DNA of 64,000 nt from Elymus sibiricus (lineage: Eukaryota; Streptophyta; Magnoliopsida; Poales; Poaceae): NCBI GenBank assembly GCA_039707655.1, contig CM077670.1:149028001-149092000 (forward strand), given 5' to 3'. Below the pieces are notes generated by a model that worked only from the letters and a program-made list of their open reading frames with translations, was not told the DNA's origin and did no database searches. Positions 9,826 through 21,081 of the stretch are shown one piece after another (position 1 is the stretch's first letter; each line of letters starts with the position of its first letter). Position numbers and translations under genes: made by a program.

Positions 9826-11460
9826 TATTCATTGTAAAAAAAACTCTCAATGCTTGTGCAGTTCGGGAGGGGGCACTACAATGTAGGCCATCTCTACATT
9901 AAATGTGTGTGGTTCACTTTGTAAAAATTTAAAAAAGAAAAGAAAAAACGTACTCTCGAACCCCTTGCAGTAAAGAACGCCACAGCAAAAAAAGTAATGT
10001 GGTTCAAATGTTGGTGTGCTTCGCTTGTTGCCTTTTTTGGAAGGTGAATTATGGAGTTCTTTTTGTATTTGGAGAGGTTTGCTCCACTGTACTATGCAGT
10101 TATTTTTTATGCTATATACTTCAAGAAAAAATATGATGTGATTTATTTGGTGGTGGGTGGTGGTTCACTTTGTAAAAAAAGAGAAAAGAGAAAACCCCGT
10201 GAGAGGTTCACTTCTTTTTCTAATGCACTATATTTCGTTCTGTGGGATATTGAAAAAAAGGTTTCGAAGTTCACTAGCAAAAAATTGATGCAGTTCACTT
10301 TTGAGAGAGTTACGGTTCACTTTCGAGAGTAATGTCGTTCACTTGCGCCCAACGTGAAAGTGCAAAAAATGTTAGGGAAACAACAAAAATAATAATGCGG
10401 TTCACTTCGATATTTGTTGCGGTTCTCTTGCCCTCGTCTCCGCGGCCCACTCTCGTTCATAAAAACGGTTCACTCTCGTTCATAAAAAAGATAGAAAAAA
10501 TGACAAAACAAATCATGCAGTTCGCTTGACTCACTGATGCAGTGCGGTTTTCCGTTGGAAGCACTGCATTTTTCAGTCTGATGCAGTTCCTTCGTCGATT
10601 TTGGTGTCCGCGAAAAACAGTGTGTCCGCATTTCGGTAAAATCAAAACTGCTCTTAATCCGTAAGGAATTAGAGAGAGTGTTCTACATGAAAAAGTTGCG
10701 CCTCGTCGATATCTTTCCAACGGCATATCATTTACATCAATCCGACGAGCGGGTTGGAAGAAATCACGAAAAAACGGTCCGATGTGATGCGTCGTCTGCC
10801 GCACCATTTTCAAAATTAGTTTAAAACCGTAAGAATCTCAAAAAACATTCTACATATGAAAGTTGCGCCTCGTTCGTAGCTTTCCAACAGCGTATCACAC
10901 GCCTTGTTTCGACAAATGGTTAAAAAAGTGTAGCGAAAATAGTACCAAAAAATTACAAAAATTTGAAAAACAGAATTCCGTGATTTAGTAAATTTGAAAC
11001 TGCTCTTAAACCGTATGGAATTAGAGAAAGTAATATATATGAAAAAGTTGCGCCTCGACGATATGTTTCCAACGGCTTATCATTTGCTTCATTCCGACAA
11101 GCGGTTTGCGAAAAAACATGAAAATACACTCGCTGCCACTCGTCGGACGCCCATCGTTTTCGAAACTGCTCTTAAACCGTGAGGAATCTCGAAAACATTT
11201 CAACATGGCGAAGTTGCGCCTAATCCATAGCTTTCCAACGGCGTATTACACGCCTCGTTCCGACGAACGGTTAAAAATTAGATCAAAAACAGTACCGAAA
11301 AAACACCACGTGCAGTTTTTTTCGACGAGAAGTTCACTAGTGTTTGTATTGCAGTACCTTTGCTTCAGAAAGTGCAGTGCCCTCGCGTTGAGCGTGCAGT
11401 TCGGATGTGGGCAGAATAACTATTCTGCCAATATTGGCAGAATAGACGGGCTGTATATAT
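9826..11460 (+). repeat. Long direct repeat, left copy
   Basis: This stretch is matched in the same orientation by 13722-15235. Shared landmarks in order are CACTTCATTGTAAAAAAACT, a block of GGTTCACTT words, four modules of about 170-180 bp beginning ACTGCTCTTAAACCGTAAGG (10648, 10816, 10996, 11164), a CAGTGCCCTCGC block and a terminal palindrome followed by (TA)n. No coding potential is evident; the open frames over the modules have no recognisable domain. Confidence 0.8.
11420..11445. repeat. 26-bp perfect palindrome, left copy
   Basis: CTATTCTGCCAAT is followed immediately by its own reverse complement. A further GGCAGAATA sits just before it, so three alternating inverted units lie side by side and could form hairpins. 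A short (TA)n tract follows. Confidence 0.9.
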
Positions 11461-11464
11461 ATAT

Positions 11465-13720
11465 ATATATTCTACCAACCCCCTTAAGACCTTATTCTAC
11501 CATCTTTTTGCTTATTCTACCAACACCACCACATCCTCTCGAACCGGACTGCCAGACTGGAAACAGACCCAACCCAACCCAACCCACCTTCTTCCCCACA
11601 GGACCCGCACCCCATCTCCCTTCCATACACAGACACACACACACACGCACGCGCGCGCGCGCGATCCCCACCCCCACCCGCAACCTCTCTCCCACCCCGG
11701 CTCCACCCACCAGGGCCACCCCTCTCCCACCCCGGTTCCCCCACCACGGTCACCCCACGGAGACGACCCCATGCCCGGCGACCTCCCACCGCCGCCACGC
11801 CCCCATCCAGCGCCGGGCTGTCCTGGATCCACTCTGCCCATCCCCGCTACCTTCTCCCGGTGTCACGGCAGCCCAGATCCGCGCTGCCCCGGCGACCTCT
11901 TGCCCCGACACGCGCGGCCACTGCGTCGCCACCCACGGCCCTCCCTGCGCGACGCCGGCGGTACTCTCCACCTCCTGCATCCGCGCGCGCGGATCCCCTG
12001 CTAGCTACGGTTGCGTTCCCGCCATGCCTCACCGCACTCTGCCCTACACACCCACCCATCCTTGCCACCTCCTCCCGGATCCATGGCGGCCGCCCCGCCC
12101 CAACCCCTGCCGGCGCCATCCACCTCCGCATCCCTGTGAGATCCGACGATGAGGACCCGGTCCACGACGGCGCTAACCTGCCCGTCCCCTCTCATCCTCG
12201 TCCATGGGCGACCTCCTCCCAGCACCATCCGTCCCCATCGGAGGCCGCCCGCGAAGCTCCCTTTGTTGACTTTGCACACGGCGTGCAGTTCTGCCCACGG
12301 GAGAGTGCAGCTCGACCAACGGGCGCGTGCAGTTCGGTCCACTTCTCCGAACGCCGATGGGGGGTCATGGGCTCCACCCCCAACACCGACGGCCACCCGT
12401 TTTGCCCCTGCAAACCACCACCCCCCTGGCAGTAATCACCCCCGCAGCTCACTCCTCCCCTACCTGCAGTTCGTCTTCTCAACTCTCTGAATCAGCAAGT
12501 TTTGCCTGGCTGTAATTAGCTAAGCCATTTGTACATTCTATGATTAGTTAACTACACTTCAGTATGCCGAGGCTTGCAGTCCGCTCACGTGGGCGCGACG
12601 TTCGCCATGCAAAATCGCCGTGCGTGGCCCTCCTCCTCTCCTACAGCCGCGCAGTCCGGGACCGCGGCCGTGCAGCTCGGACAAGCGCCAATGAAGTTCC
12701 GTGATCCTGCGCGTGCTGTTCGATGAAGACAAGTGCAGTGCAGCTCCTGGATGGTGGACTGCGGAAGGTGCGGTGCGGCAGACGCACTGTTGAAGTTCAA
12801 AATTTTCTTTTTTTTGCTTTTTCAGATTTCGATTGGGCACAAACACTGCAGTTTGCCTGGGTCGTCGGTGTGATGCGGCTAGGCGTCTAATGCTATTTTT
12901 TTGTTGATTTTTTAGGTTTTGAGAGATGGCCATGGCTGACGGCCCACCCCTGGCGTGCACTGCTTGTTGTAGAGGGAGCAGTCCACCGGCGAAGTGTCGC
13001 GCGGTCCACTTTGTGCTGGACCTCCTCGGGTGGGCAAGTGTACTGCACGGCGCATGGCCAGCGGTGGTGCTCGGGCGACCACAACAGTACCGGAAGTTGA
13101 GCCGCTCTCCTCTCCCTAATTGCCTTCATCTTCCTCCTCACCTTTCCCTCACAACTCCCTTATGCCCGCAGGTGCCGCCATGGCCATCTCAAGCTTGTCC
13201 CCCGCCGTAGCTCTGGATCCTGATGTCGCCGTGCGTCATATCTACTCTGCGGCGTTCAGTTCAGATAGGGCGTCGCTAGCGCAGTTCACCTGGGTCCCCT
13301 CGCTATTGTGCGGTGCGTCACCGGCGTTCTATTGCAGTTTGGGACCTTCTTTTTCTTCAGATTTTGCTCATTTGCAGTTCGCCTATGGTCTCGGTGCGGT
13401 GCAGTGCATGTGCCAGCGGCCACTCTCTGTGTGGTTGGCCATGTTGCCCTTTGCAGATCGCCGGAGGGAGAGAGGAGGTGCTCTGCATGGCACGTTGTAG
13501 TTCCTGGTGGCACTCCAGTGCAGCTCGGTTTGTGCACAAAAGTGCAGTTCTTTTTGTTGTAGTTCATTTTTTGCCAGATAAAAATGTCTTTTGCTCGGAC
13601 TACAAATCTTGGAAAAACAGAATAGGATGGATGAGGTTCATTGTTTTTTGTATTTCTCTAAAGATAGGTGGTGCAGTTCAGTTCGATGCCCTGATGCCCT
13701 GTTACTAAAAAAAGGTTGAA
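11465..13720. other. C-rich spacer between the two long repeats
   Basis: The left part (11470-12480) is pyrimidine-rich with CCCAACCCAACCC, (CA)n and (CG)n tracts, and has long stop-free frames on both strands that look compositional (Pro, Arg, Gly, Thr). The right part holds many GCAGTTC words. No family was recognised. It could be the 5' end of a decayed gene or non-coding RNA, but nothing supports a coding call. Confidence 0.4.
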
Positions 13721-13721
13721 A

Positions 13722-15228
13722 ATGCACTTCATTGTAAAAAAACTGTCAATGCCATGAGGTGCAGTTTGGCTGGGGCTACAATGCAGTACTTTTGTTGTGT
13801 TTTGTGTGGTTCAGTTAGTTGCTGGTGGTGCTCGAGATCTAATTGTGCTATGTAGAGGATGTATTCACTCATCTCCATTGAAGTGCGGTTCATTGTCCTG
13901 TGTGTGTGTGGTTCGGTTTATTGTTTACTACAAGAGAAGACTAGCAAACAAAAAAAAGAAAAAAAAATGTGCACTCCAATACTCTAAAACTGATGCGGTT
14001 CACTTTGATAGCATTTTGCAGTTCACTTTCGATAGTGTTGCGGTTCACTTATACCCAATGTAAAATCGCAAAAAATTTAGGAAAACAACAGAAAAGTAAC
14101 GCGGTTCACTTTTGGTAGTGCCGCGGTTCACTTACTCCTCCAAAAAAATGTGAAGTGCAAAAAATTATTATGGAAACGACAAAAAAAAGTAATGTGGTTC
14201 ACTTCTCGATAGTGTTGTGGTTTACTTACGCCCGATACGAAGCGTAGTCCTCTTCCTAGCCTGAGAAAATTTACGTCACACAAAAAAGAAATCAAGAAGT
14301 TCGCTTGCAAGTCTGATGCAGTGCGGTTTGCAGTCTGAAGCAATGCGTTCTTCTGTCTGATGCAGTATACACACAGATTTTGGTGTGGCGAAAAACAGAG
14401 TGTCCGCATTTCGGTAATTTTAAAACTACTCTTAAACTGTAAGGAATTAGAGAGAATGTTCTACATGAAAAAGTTGCGCCTCATTGATATCTTTCCAACG
14501 GCGTATGTTGAATCATTCCGACCAGCGGATTGTAAAATTCGCGAAAAAACGGCCGCTGCCACGCGTCGTTCGCCGCACCATTTTCAAAATTAATTTAAAA
14601 CCGTAAGGAATCTCAAAATAATTTCTACATATGAAAGTGGCGCCTCGTCCGTAGCTTTCCAACGGCGTATCACACGCCTCGTTTCGACAAACAGTTAAAA
14701 AACTGGAGCGAAAACAGTACCGAAAAATTGCAAAAAATTGAAAAAATAGAATTCCGCGATTTAGTAATTTTGAAACTGCTCTTAAACCGTAAGGAATTAG
14801 AGAAAGTAATATGCATGAAAAAGTTGCGCCTCGACGATATCTTTCCAACGGCATATCAGTTGCTTCATTCCGACAAGCGGTTTGCGAAAAAACACGAAAA
14901 TACGCTCGCTGCCACTCGTGGGACGCCCACCGTTTTCGAAACTGCTCTTAAACCGCGAGGAATCTCGAAAAAATTTCAACATGGCGAATTTGCGCCTAAT
15001 CCATAGCTTTCCAACGGTATATTACACGCCTCATTCCGACAAACGGTTTAAAAACTGGATCAAAAACAGTACCGAAAAAACACCGCGTGCAGTTTTTTCG
15101 ACGAGAAGTTCACTCGTCTCAGTACTGTAGTGCGCTTGCTTCAGAAAGTGCAGTGCCCTCGCATTGAGCGTGCAGTTCGGAAGTGTGGGCATAATAACTA
15201 TTCTGCCAATATTGGCAGAATAGACCGG

Positions 15229-15235
<7 letters not shown>
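13722..15235 (+). repeat. Long direct repeat, right copy
   Basis: Same order of landmarks as 9826-11460, with modules at 14421, 14586, 14771 and 14938. The 1st and 3rd modules share a GGAATTAGAGA subtype and the 2nd and 4th a GGAATCTCGAA subtype, so each copy is an A-B-A-B array. It ends with the same palindrome (15198-15223) and runs into a (TA)32 tract. Confidence 0.8.
15198..15223. repeat. 26-bp perfect palindrome, right copy
   Basis: Identical to the palindrome at 11420-11445. The preceding inverted unit has one change (GGCATAATA), so only the two-arm palindrome is perfect here. Confidence 0.9.

Positions 15236-15294
<59 letters not shown>
15231..15294. repeat. (TA)32 microsatellite
   Basis: Sixty-four bases of uninterrupted TA dinucleotides lie between the right long repeat and the Copia remnant. 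Confidence 0.97.
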
Positions 15295-15296
<2 letters not shown>

Positions 15297-18200
15297 AAGA
15301 ATTAGCTCAAGCAATCAAGAACAACCTTAGATGATGAATTTGAAAAAGTTTGACAAAATTGCAAATGATGAAAATCTCAAATTTAAAGAACGTCAAGAAG
15401 AGGGTGGTGGTATTACCCACCGTATAATTTTTTTGATGATTTCAGACACCGCGTACAATTGTCGTAGGGTTCTGAGAATCAGATTCTTCATTAATTTCTT
15501 CACACTTAGAGGGTTAGTCTTCATTGATCAAAGAAAAACGTTACTTCGTGTGTTGCGCATCAAAGTCATCAATATTGCATAAGCGTTAGGATGTGTGTCC
15601 TTTTCAAAGGACATTCAGGATTCTAGGATGTTTAGCTCACATCGCAACATGCAAAATCTTCTCTCATCCAAGGGCTTTGTGAAGATATCTGCAAGCTGGT
15701 CTTCAGTCTTCACGTGGTTGATGACGATGTCTCCCTTCAGCACATCATCACGAAGAAAATGGTGATGAATCTGAATGTGCTTCGTCCTAGAGTGTTGCAC
15801 TGGGTTGTGGGCGATCTTGATCGCACTCTCATTGTCGCAGTAGAGTGGCACTTTCTTCACGTTGACGCCATAATCCTTGAGGGTCTGCTTCATCCATAGC
15901 AGCTGTGAGCAGCAGGCGCCGGCGGCAATGTACTCAGCCTCGGCTATGGAAAGTGAGACGTTGTTCTGCTTCTTCGAGGACCAACAGACAAGAGATCGTC
16001 CGAGCAAATGGCATGTGCCTGGTGTTAACTTGTGATCCACATGTTCTCCAGCATAACTAGAATCATAGAATCCAGCAAGATCAAGTGATGAGCCCTTGGG
16101 ATACCATAATCCAAGCGTTGGTGTGTGAGCTAAATATCGAAGAATTCGTTTCACAGCCTGATGGTGTGATTCCTTCGGTGACGCTTGAAAGCGGGCACAC
16201 ATGCAAACGCTAAGCATAATATCTGGCCTAGATGCACATAAGTAAAGCAAAGAACCAATGATGGAGCGATATACCTTCTAATCGAAATCTTTACCATTTT
16301 CGTCAGTGTAGAGTTGGCCATTTGTTGGCATTGGTATCTTGAGGCCTTTGCAGTCTTGCATGCCAAATTTCTTCAGGCAATCCTTGAGATATTTCTCCTA
16401 GGAAATGAAGAAGCCATTGGGTTGTTGACAAATTTGAAGCCCGAGGAAGAATTTCAACTCTCTCATCATAGACATCTGATATTCTTCACGCATCATATAT
16501 GCAAATTCATCACTGTATCGCTTGTTAGTGCAACCAAACATAATATCATCAACATATATTTGGCATATCAACCGTTCACCATCATAAGATTTTGTAAAAA
16601 GAGTAGGGTCAAGTGAACCGGCTTTGAAACCCTTTTTCTTCAGGAACTCCTTCAGTGTATCATACCAAGCCCTCGGGGCTTGCTTGAGGCCATAGAGAGC
16701 CTTGTTGAGTCTGAAGACTTTGTCAGGATGCTTTGGGTCCTCAAAACCTGGTGGTTGAGCAACATATACTTCTTCCTCAAGCTTACCATTGAGGAATGCA
16801 CTTTCCACATCCATTTGATATAAGAGAATATTGTGATGGTTAGCATATGCAAGCAATATACGAATAGCTTCAAGCCTAGCAACAGGTGCAAATGTTTCAT
16901 CGAAATCAATACCCTCAACCTGTGTGTTGCCTTGAGCTACAAGACGGGCCTTATTCCTCACCACTTGGCCATTTTCGTCTTGTTTGTTGCGGTAGATCCA
17001 TTTGGTGCCGATGACATTGTGCTTTCGTGGATCAGGACGCTTGACAAGCTCCCACACGTTGTTGAGCTCGAATTGATGCAATTCATCTTGCATGGCTTGA
17101 ATCCATTCAGGCTCGAGGAATGCTTCATCAACTTTGGTGGGCTCTGAAATAGAGAAAAACGTGTAATGCCCACAAAAGTTAGCCAAATGTGAAGCTCTTG
17201 AGCGAGTGAAGGGACCAGGTGCATTGATGTTGTCGAGGATCTTCTCAATCTACACTTCATTCGCCACTCGTGGATGTACTGGACGATGGCCTTGTTGTTG
17301 TTGTTGTTGCTGTGCAGAGTCCTCAGCATCATTTTCTTTAGGATCAGTAGTTTCTTCACGATGAGGGATAACTACTTCTTCATCAGCTATTTCTTCACTG
17401 GGCACAATTTCACCGGTGCCCATAAGCTTGATAGATTCCTCAGGAGGCATTTCATCTAGCACAGGAGGCAGGTGCTCTCTTTGCAAGTCGTTAGTTTCAT
17501 CGAACTGCGCATCTACAGTTTCAACAACCTTGTTGTGGTAGGTGTTGAAGACTCTGTAGGTGTGCGAGTCCTTTCCGTAACCAAGAATAAAACCCTCATG
17601 TGCTTTCGGTGCAAATTTAGAACTATGATGAGGATCTCTAATCCAGCATTTAGCACCGAAAACTTTGAAATAACTCACATTGGGTTTCTTGTCAGTGAGG
17701 AGCTCATATGAAGTCCTCTTGAGGAATTTGTGAAGATATACCCGGTTGATGATGTGACATGCAGTGTCAATTGCTTCAGTTCACCATCGACGAGGTGTCT
17801 TGTATTCATCAAGCATAGTGCGAGCCATCTCGATGAGTGTCCTGTTTTTGCGCTCCACGACTCCATTCTGCTGAGGCGTATAGGGAGCAGAGAGCTCATG
17901 AGTGATACCAAGTTCATCAAGATAGTCATCAAGACCTGTGTTCTTGAACTCGGTGCCGTTGTCGCTCCTGATGTGCTTGATCTTGAGACCATAATTCGTC
18001 ATGGTCCGATTGGAGAATCATCTGAAGACATCCTGAACTTTAGTCTTGAAGGAAATGATGTGCACCCAGGTGTAACGAGAGTAGTCATCAACTATGACGA
18101 ATCCGTAGAGAGATGCTGCATTGGTTAGTGTGGCATAATGGGTAGGACCAAACAGATCCATATGAAGTAATTCAAAGTGACGAGTAGTGGTCATGATTGT

Positions 18201-18440
18201 CTTAGCCGTATGGTTGGATCTGGTCATCTTTCCAGACTCACAAGCACCACAAAGATGATCTTTGATGAATTTGATGCCTTCGACGCCAATGATGTGCTTA
18301 TTCTTGACGAGTGTGCTCAGATTCCTCATGCCAACGTGTCCAAGGTGTCGATGCCATAGCCAGCACTCTAAATCTTTTGCTAGCGGACACATGGCAGGTT
18401 GAGGACCTTGGGAGAAATCTACAATGTACAAATCACCTTT
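15295..18440 (-). mobile_element. Copia (SIRE-type) remnant: integrase, reverse transcriptase, RNase H, 3' UTR
   Basis: The minus strand carries the pol half and 3' untranslated part of a Copia element. The pol 5' side is cut at 18440 by a Gypsy LTR and no LTR of its own is recognised before the (TA)n tract on the left. Gag is missing. The RNase H end (RTKHIQIHHHFLRDDVLKGD) and organisation suggest the SIRE/Maximus lineage. Confidence 0.85.
15615..18431 (-). pseudogene. Copia pol frame with five nonsense codons
   Basis: Seen: one reading frame runs 18431 to 15615 with no frameshift. In order it gives a GAG-pre-integrase zinc region (LWHRHLGHVGMRNL...CGACESGK), integrase core (DDYSRYTW; HIRSDNGTEF; YTPQQNGVVERKNRT), reverse transcriptase ([34 protein letters not shown]) and RNase H (SLSIAEAEYIAAG). 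It is broken only by stops at 18018, 17781, 17250, 16398 and 16278 (TGA, TGA, TAG, TAG, TAG). Each is one transition from CGA, TGG or CAG. Function is lost; the enzymes would have copied and integrated the element. Confidence 0.9.
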
Positions 18441-18916
18441 TGTCGGTGTACTAAAACATGGGTGCGTTCGTACCCTGACTTGTGCATAGGCAGTTGTAGC
18501 CTTCCTAACGGCAAGGGCTTGCCAGAGGATTAATGTGGCTCAAGACTCAATGAACAAGACCGTGAAGAAGACCTCCAGGCAAGTCATCGAGAAGTACTAT
18601 TCTAGTACTAATGATCAAGATTGCCCTTGCTGGCAAGCTTCGTGCCGACAAGGTGAAGACCAAGACTCTAGTTGCCAGCAAGCTCCTTGTCGGCAAGCAA
18701 AGACCCGGCAAGCTCTGCGCCAGCAGGCTCGTTCTGTCCTATTACCGCTCCACCTCATCATCGGCTAGATAAGCAGGTATGATAGGTGTCAAGTGGGCAG
18801 GCAGGCAAACGTAGCTGTTCAAGGCACGTGTCAGCATGGCACACAAGGATTAACTTTAATGACACCCGTCCCTGGGACGTGTCGAGGTAACAGGAGGCCG
18901 GCTGGGCAGGCGGTAC
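18441..18916 (+). repeat. Gypsy 5' LTR, left part (U3)
   Basis: This LTR part is marked by repeated GCCGGCAAG/CTTGTCGGCAAG-type words between about 18625 and 18730 and ends at the target site GGTAC used by the nested element. The remainder resumes at 28533. Confidence 0.8.
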
Positions 18917-20420
18917 TGTAGGATCGAAAGTTTGTCTAGAGGGGGGGTGATTAGACTACTTGACCAAATAAAAACCTAAGCTTTTCCCAATTTTAGAAGC
19001 AGGCAGATTTTAGCAAGCATACAAGTCAAGCATCACCCTACACATGCAATTCTAAGATTGTAGCAGCGGAAAGTAAACAATTGCATATGTAAGTAAAGGA
19101 GGGGATCGGAGATTTCAAACGCAATGAAGACACGGTGATTTTTGGCGTGGTTCCCATAGGTGGTGCTATCGTACGTCCACGTTGATGGAGACTTCAACCC
19201 ACGGAGGGTAACGGCTGCACGAGTCCACGGAGGGCTCCACCCACAAACGGTCCATGAAGAAGCAACCTTGTCTATTCCACCATGGCTTATGTCCACGAAG
19301 GACTAGCCTCACTCGGGGTAGATCTTCACGAAGTAGGCGATCTCCTTGCCCTTACAAACTCCTTGGTTCAAATCCACATCATGTCGGACGCTCCCAAGTG
19401 ACACCTAACCAATATAGGAGACACCACTCTCCAAAAGGTAATAGATGGTGTGTTGTTGATGAACTCCTTGCTCTTGTGCTTCAAATGATAGTCTCCCCAA
19501 CACTCAAACAACTCCTCACAGATTTGGCTATGGTGGAAGAAGGATTTGAGTGGAAAGCAACTTGGGAAAGGCTAGAAATCAAGGTTCAAATGGTTGGATT
19601 GGAATGTCTTGATCTCAACACATGAGTAGGTGGTTCTCTCTCAGAAAATGTATGGTGGAAGTGTAGGCACATTCTGATGGCTCTCCTTACTGAGAAGGAA
19701 GTGGTGGAGAGGTATATACAGCCTCCACACAAAATCCAACCGTTACGCACTTTTGACCCAACTCGATGGCACCGATCAGAAATCTCGGTGGCACCGAACT
19801 GTGTAAAAGATATGAACATTAGGAATCTTGGTGGGACCGACTGGAACAACTCGGATGGACCGAAGTGCAATGGTTAGGGCAAACCTCATCTCGGTGGCAC
19901 CGATTGCATCAACTCGGTAGGACCGAAGTGAAGCAATGAGGCAATAGAGAGTTGGCAAGGCCATCTCGATGAGACCGAGATCCATATCGGTGGATCCGAT
20001 TTGTTAGGGTTTTGGCAGTGGCAAAGTCTAGATGACCTCGGTGGCTCCGGATAGAGAATTTCGGTGGGGCCGAGTTGGAAACTAGATCTTGGACATATTT
20101 GGATGGAGAAAGTGGTTGTGGGTTTAGGGGTACTGTCACTAAGCACTTGAGCAAAAAGACCATCAAGCAACACCTCATCCCCTTTTAATAGTATTGGCTT
20201 TCCTATGGACTCAATGTGATCTTGGATCACTAAACCAAAAATGTAGAGTCTTGATCTTTTGCCAATCCTTGTCCTTAGCATTTTGGGGGGTCCACATCTC
20301 TAGTCCTTGCCATGCCAATCATTGAACATCCTGAAATCTTTAACTTGAATGGACATTAGTTCAATGAGATATCTGTTGTTATGATTTACCAAAACCACCA
20401 AGGGAGCAAGTGTGCTTTCA
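18917..20420 (-). repeat. 3' LTR of the non-autonomous Sirevirus-like element
   Basis: A 1504-bp LTR paired with 27029-28532, starting TGTAGGAT on the plus strand and ending GTGCTTTCA. It holds about ten TCGGTGGCACCGA-like near-palindromes between 19750 and 20070. Confidence 0.92.
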
Positions 20421-20434
20421 ATCTCCCCCTTTTT
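20421..20434 (-). promoter_or_regulatory. Polypurine tract
   Basis: The minus strand reads AAAAAGGGGGAGAT immediately before the 3' LTR, the usual second-strand primer of LTR retrotransposons. Confidence 0.8.
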
Positions 20435-21081
20435 GGTAATTGATGACAACATATAGATCAAAGCTTTGACAAATGATTAAATGAATGAAATACATCGTCG
20501 CTTTGAGAAGTATGTGATAAGCAAGAGCTCCCCCTAAATTTGTGCATTATTAAAAATTTGTGTTTGAATGCAAATGCATAATCGATTAGGATCATGGGTC
20601 ACTCTTCCATGTCACATACAACTTGGTGGAGCACACAAAATGATATGAGTGGAATAGTAGGCACGCATCACCAACACAAGTGAATGATCATACACGATAA
20701 TGATAAGCATAAGCATCACCAAGAGCATAGTATGATCAATCACATAAAGTAGTAGCTCACAAACATAACGATCAAAGTATCTCACAGACGTAGTATCAAG
20801 CATACGCATCAAAACAAAGTACCATTAAGCAAATAGTAGCAAAAGAACTTGAGAAACAACGTGCAAAGCAAAGCAAGACTCTCTCTCTCTCGAAGCCTAA
20901 GATCTATACAAATTCTACCCCTTTGGCAACAAGTACCAAAAAGCTCGAATAGGTATAGGACTAATACGGCACTCTAGGCACGATCCTCGGAAGCTCCTGA
21001 AGGGGATCTCCGGCTGGCAGCTCCGGTGTGCGTAGATGGCATCGAGAGAAGTGCATCCACGAAGGCTTCAGCTGATGTCTG
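20435..21081 (-). other. 3' untranslated part of the Sirevirus-like element
   Basis: AT-rich sequence between the last ORF and the polypurine tract. No coding signal is seen. Confidence 0.6.

Noticed and set aside
11400..11470. Helitron 3' end suggested by the hairpin
   Set aside because: No CTRR terminus follows the palindrome at the expected distance, no TC start was found, and TA repeats follow instead.
11106..12490. Long Pro/Arg/Thr-rich open frames on both strands of the C-rich spacer
   Set aside because: They overlap in several frames, contain simple-sequence tracts (CCCAA, CA, CG) and start inside the non-coding long repeat. No domain or consistent splice structure supports them.
18535..18768. 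Cys/Gln-rich 77-residue frame in the Gypsy LTR
   Set aside because: It is produced by the repeated GGCAAGC words of the U3, not by a gene.
19254..19625. 123-residue frame repeated in both LTRs (also 27510-27737)
   Set aside because: It lies within LTR sequence, has no domain, and differs in length between the two LTRs.
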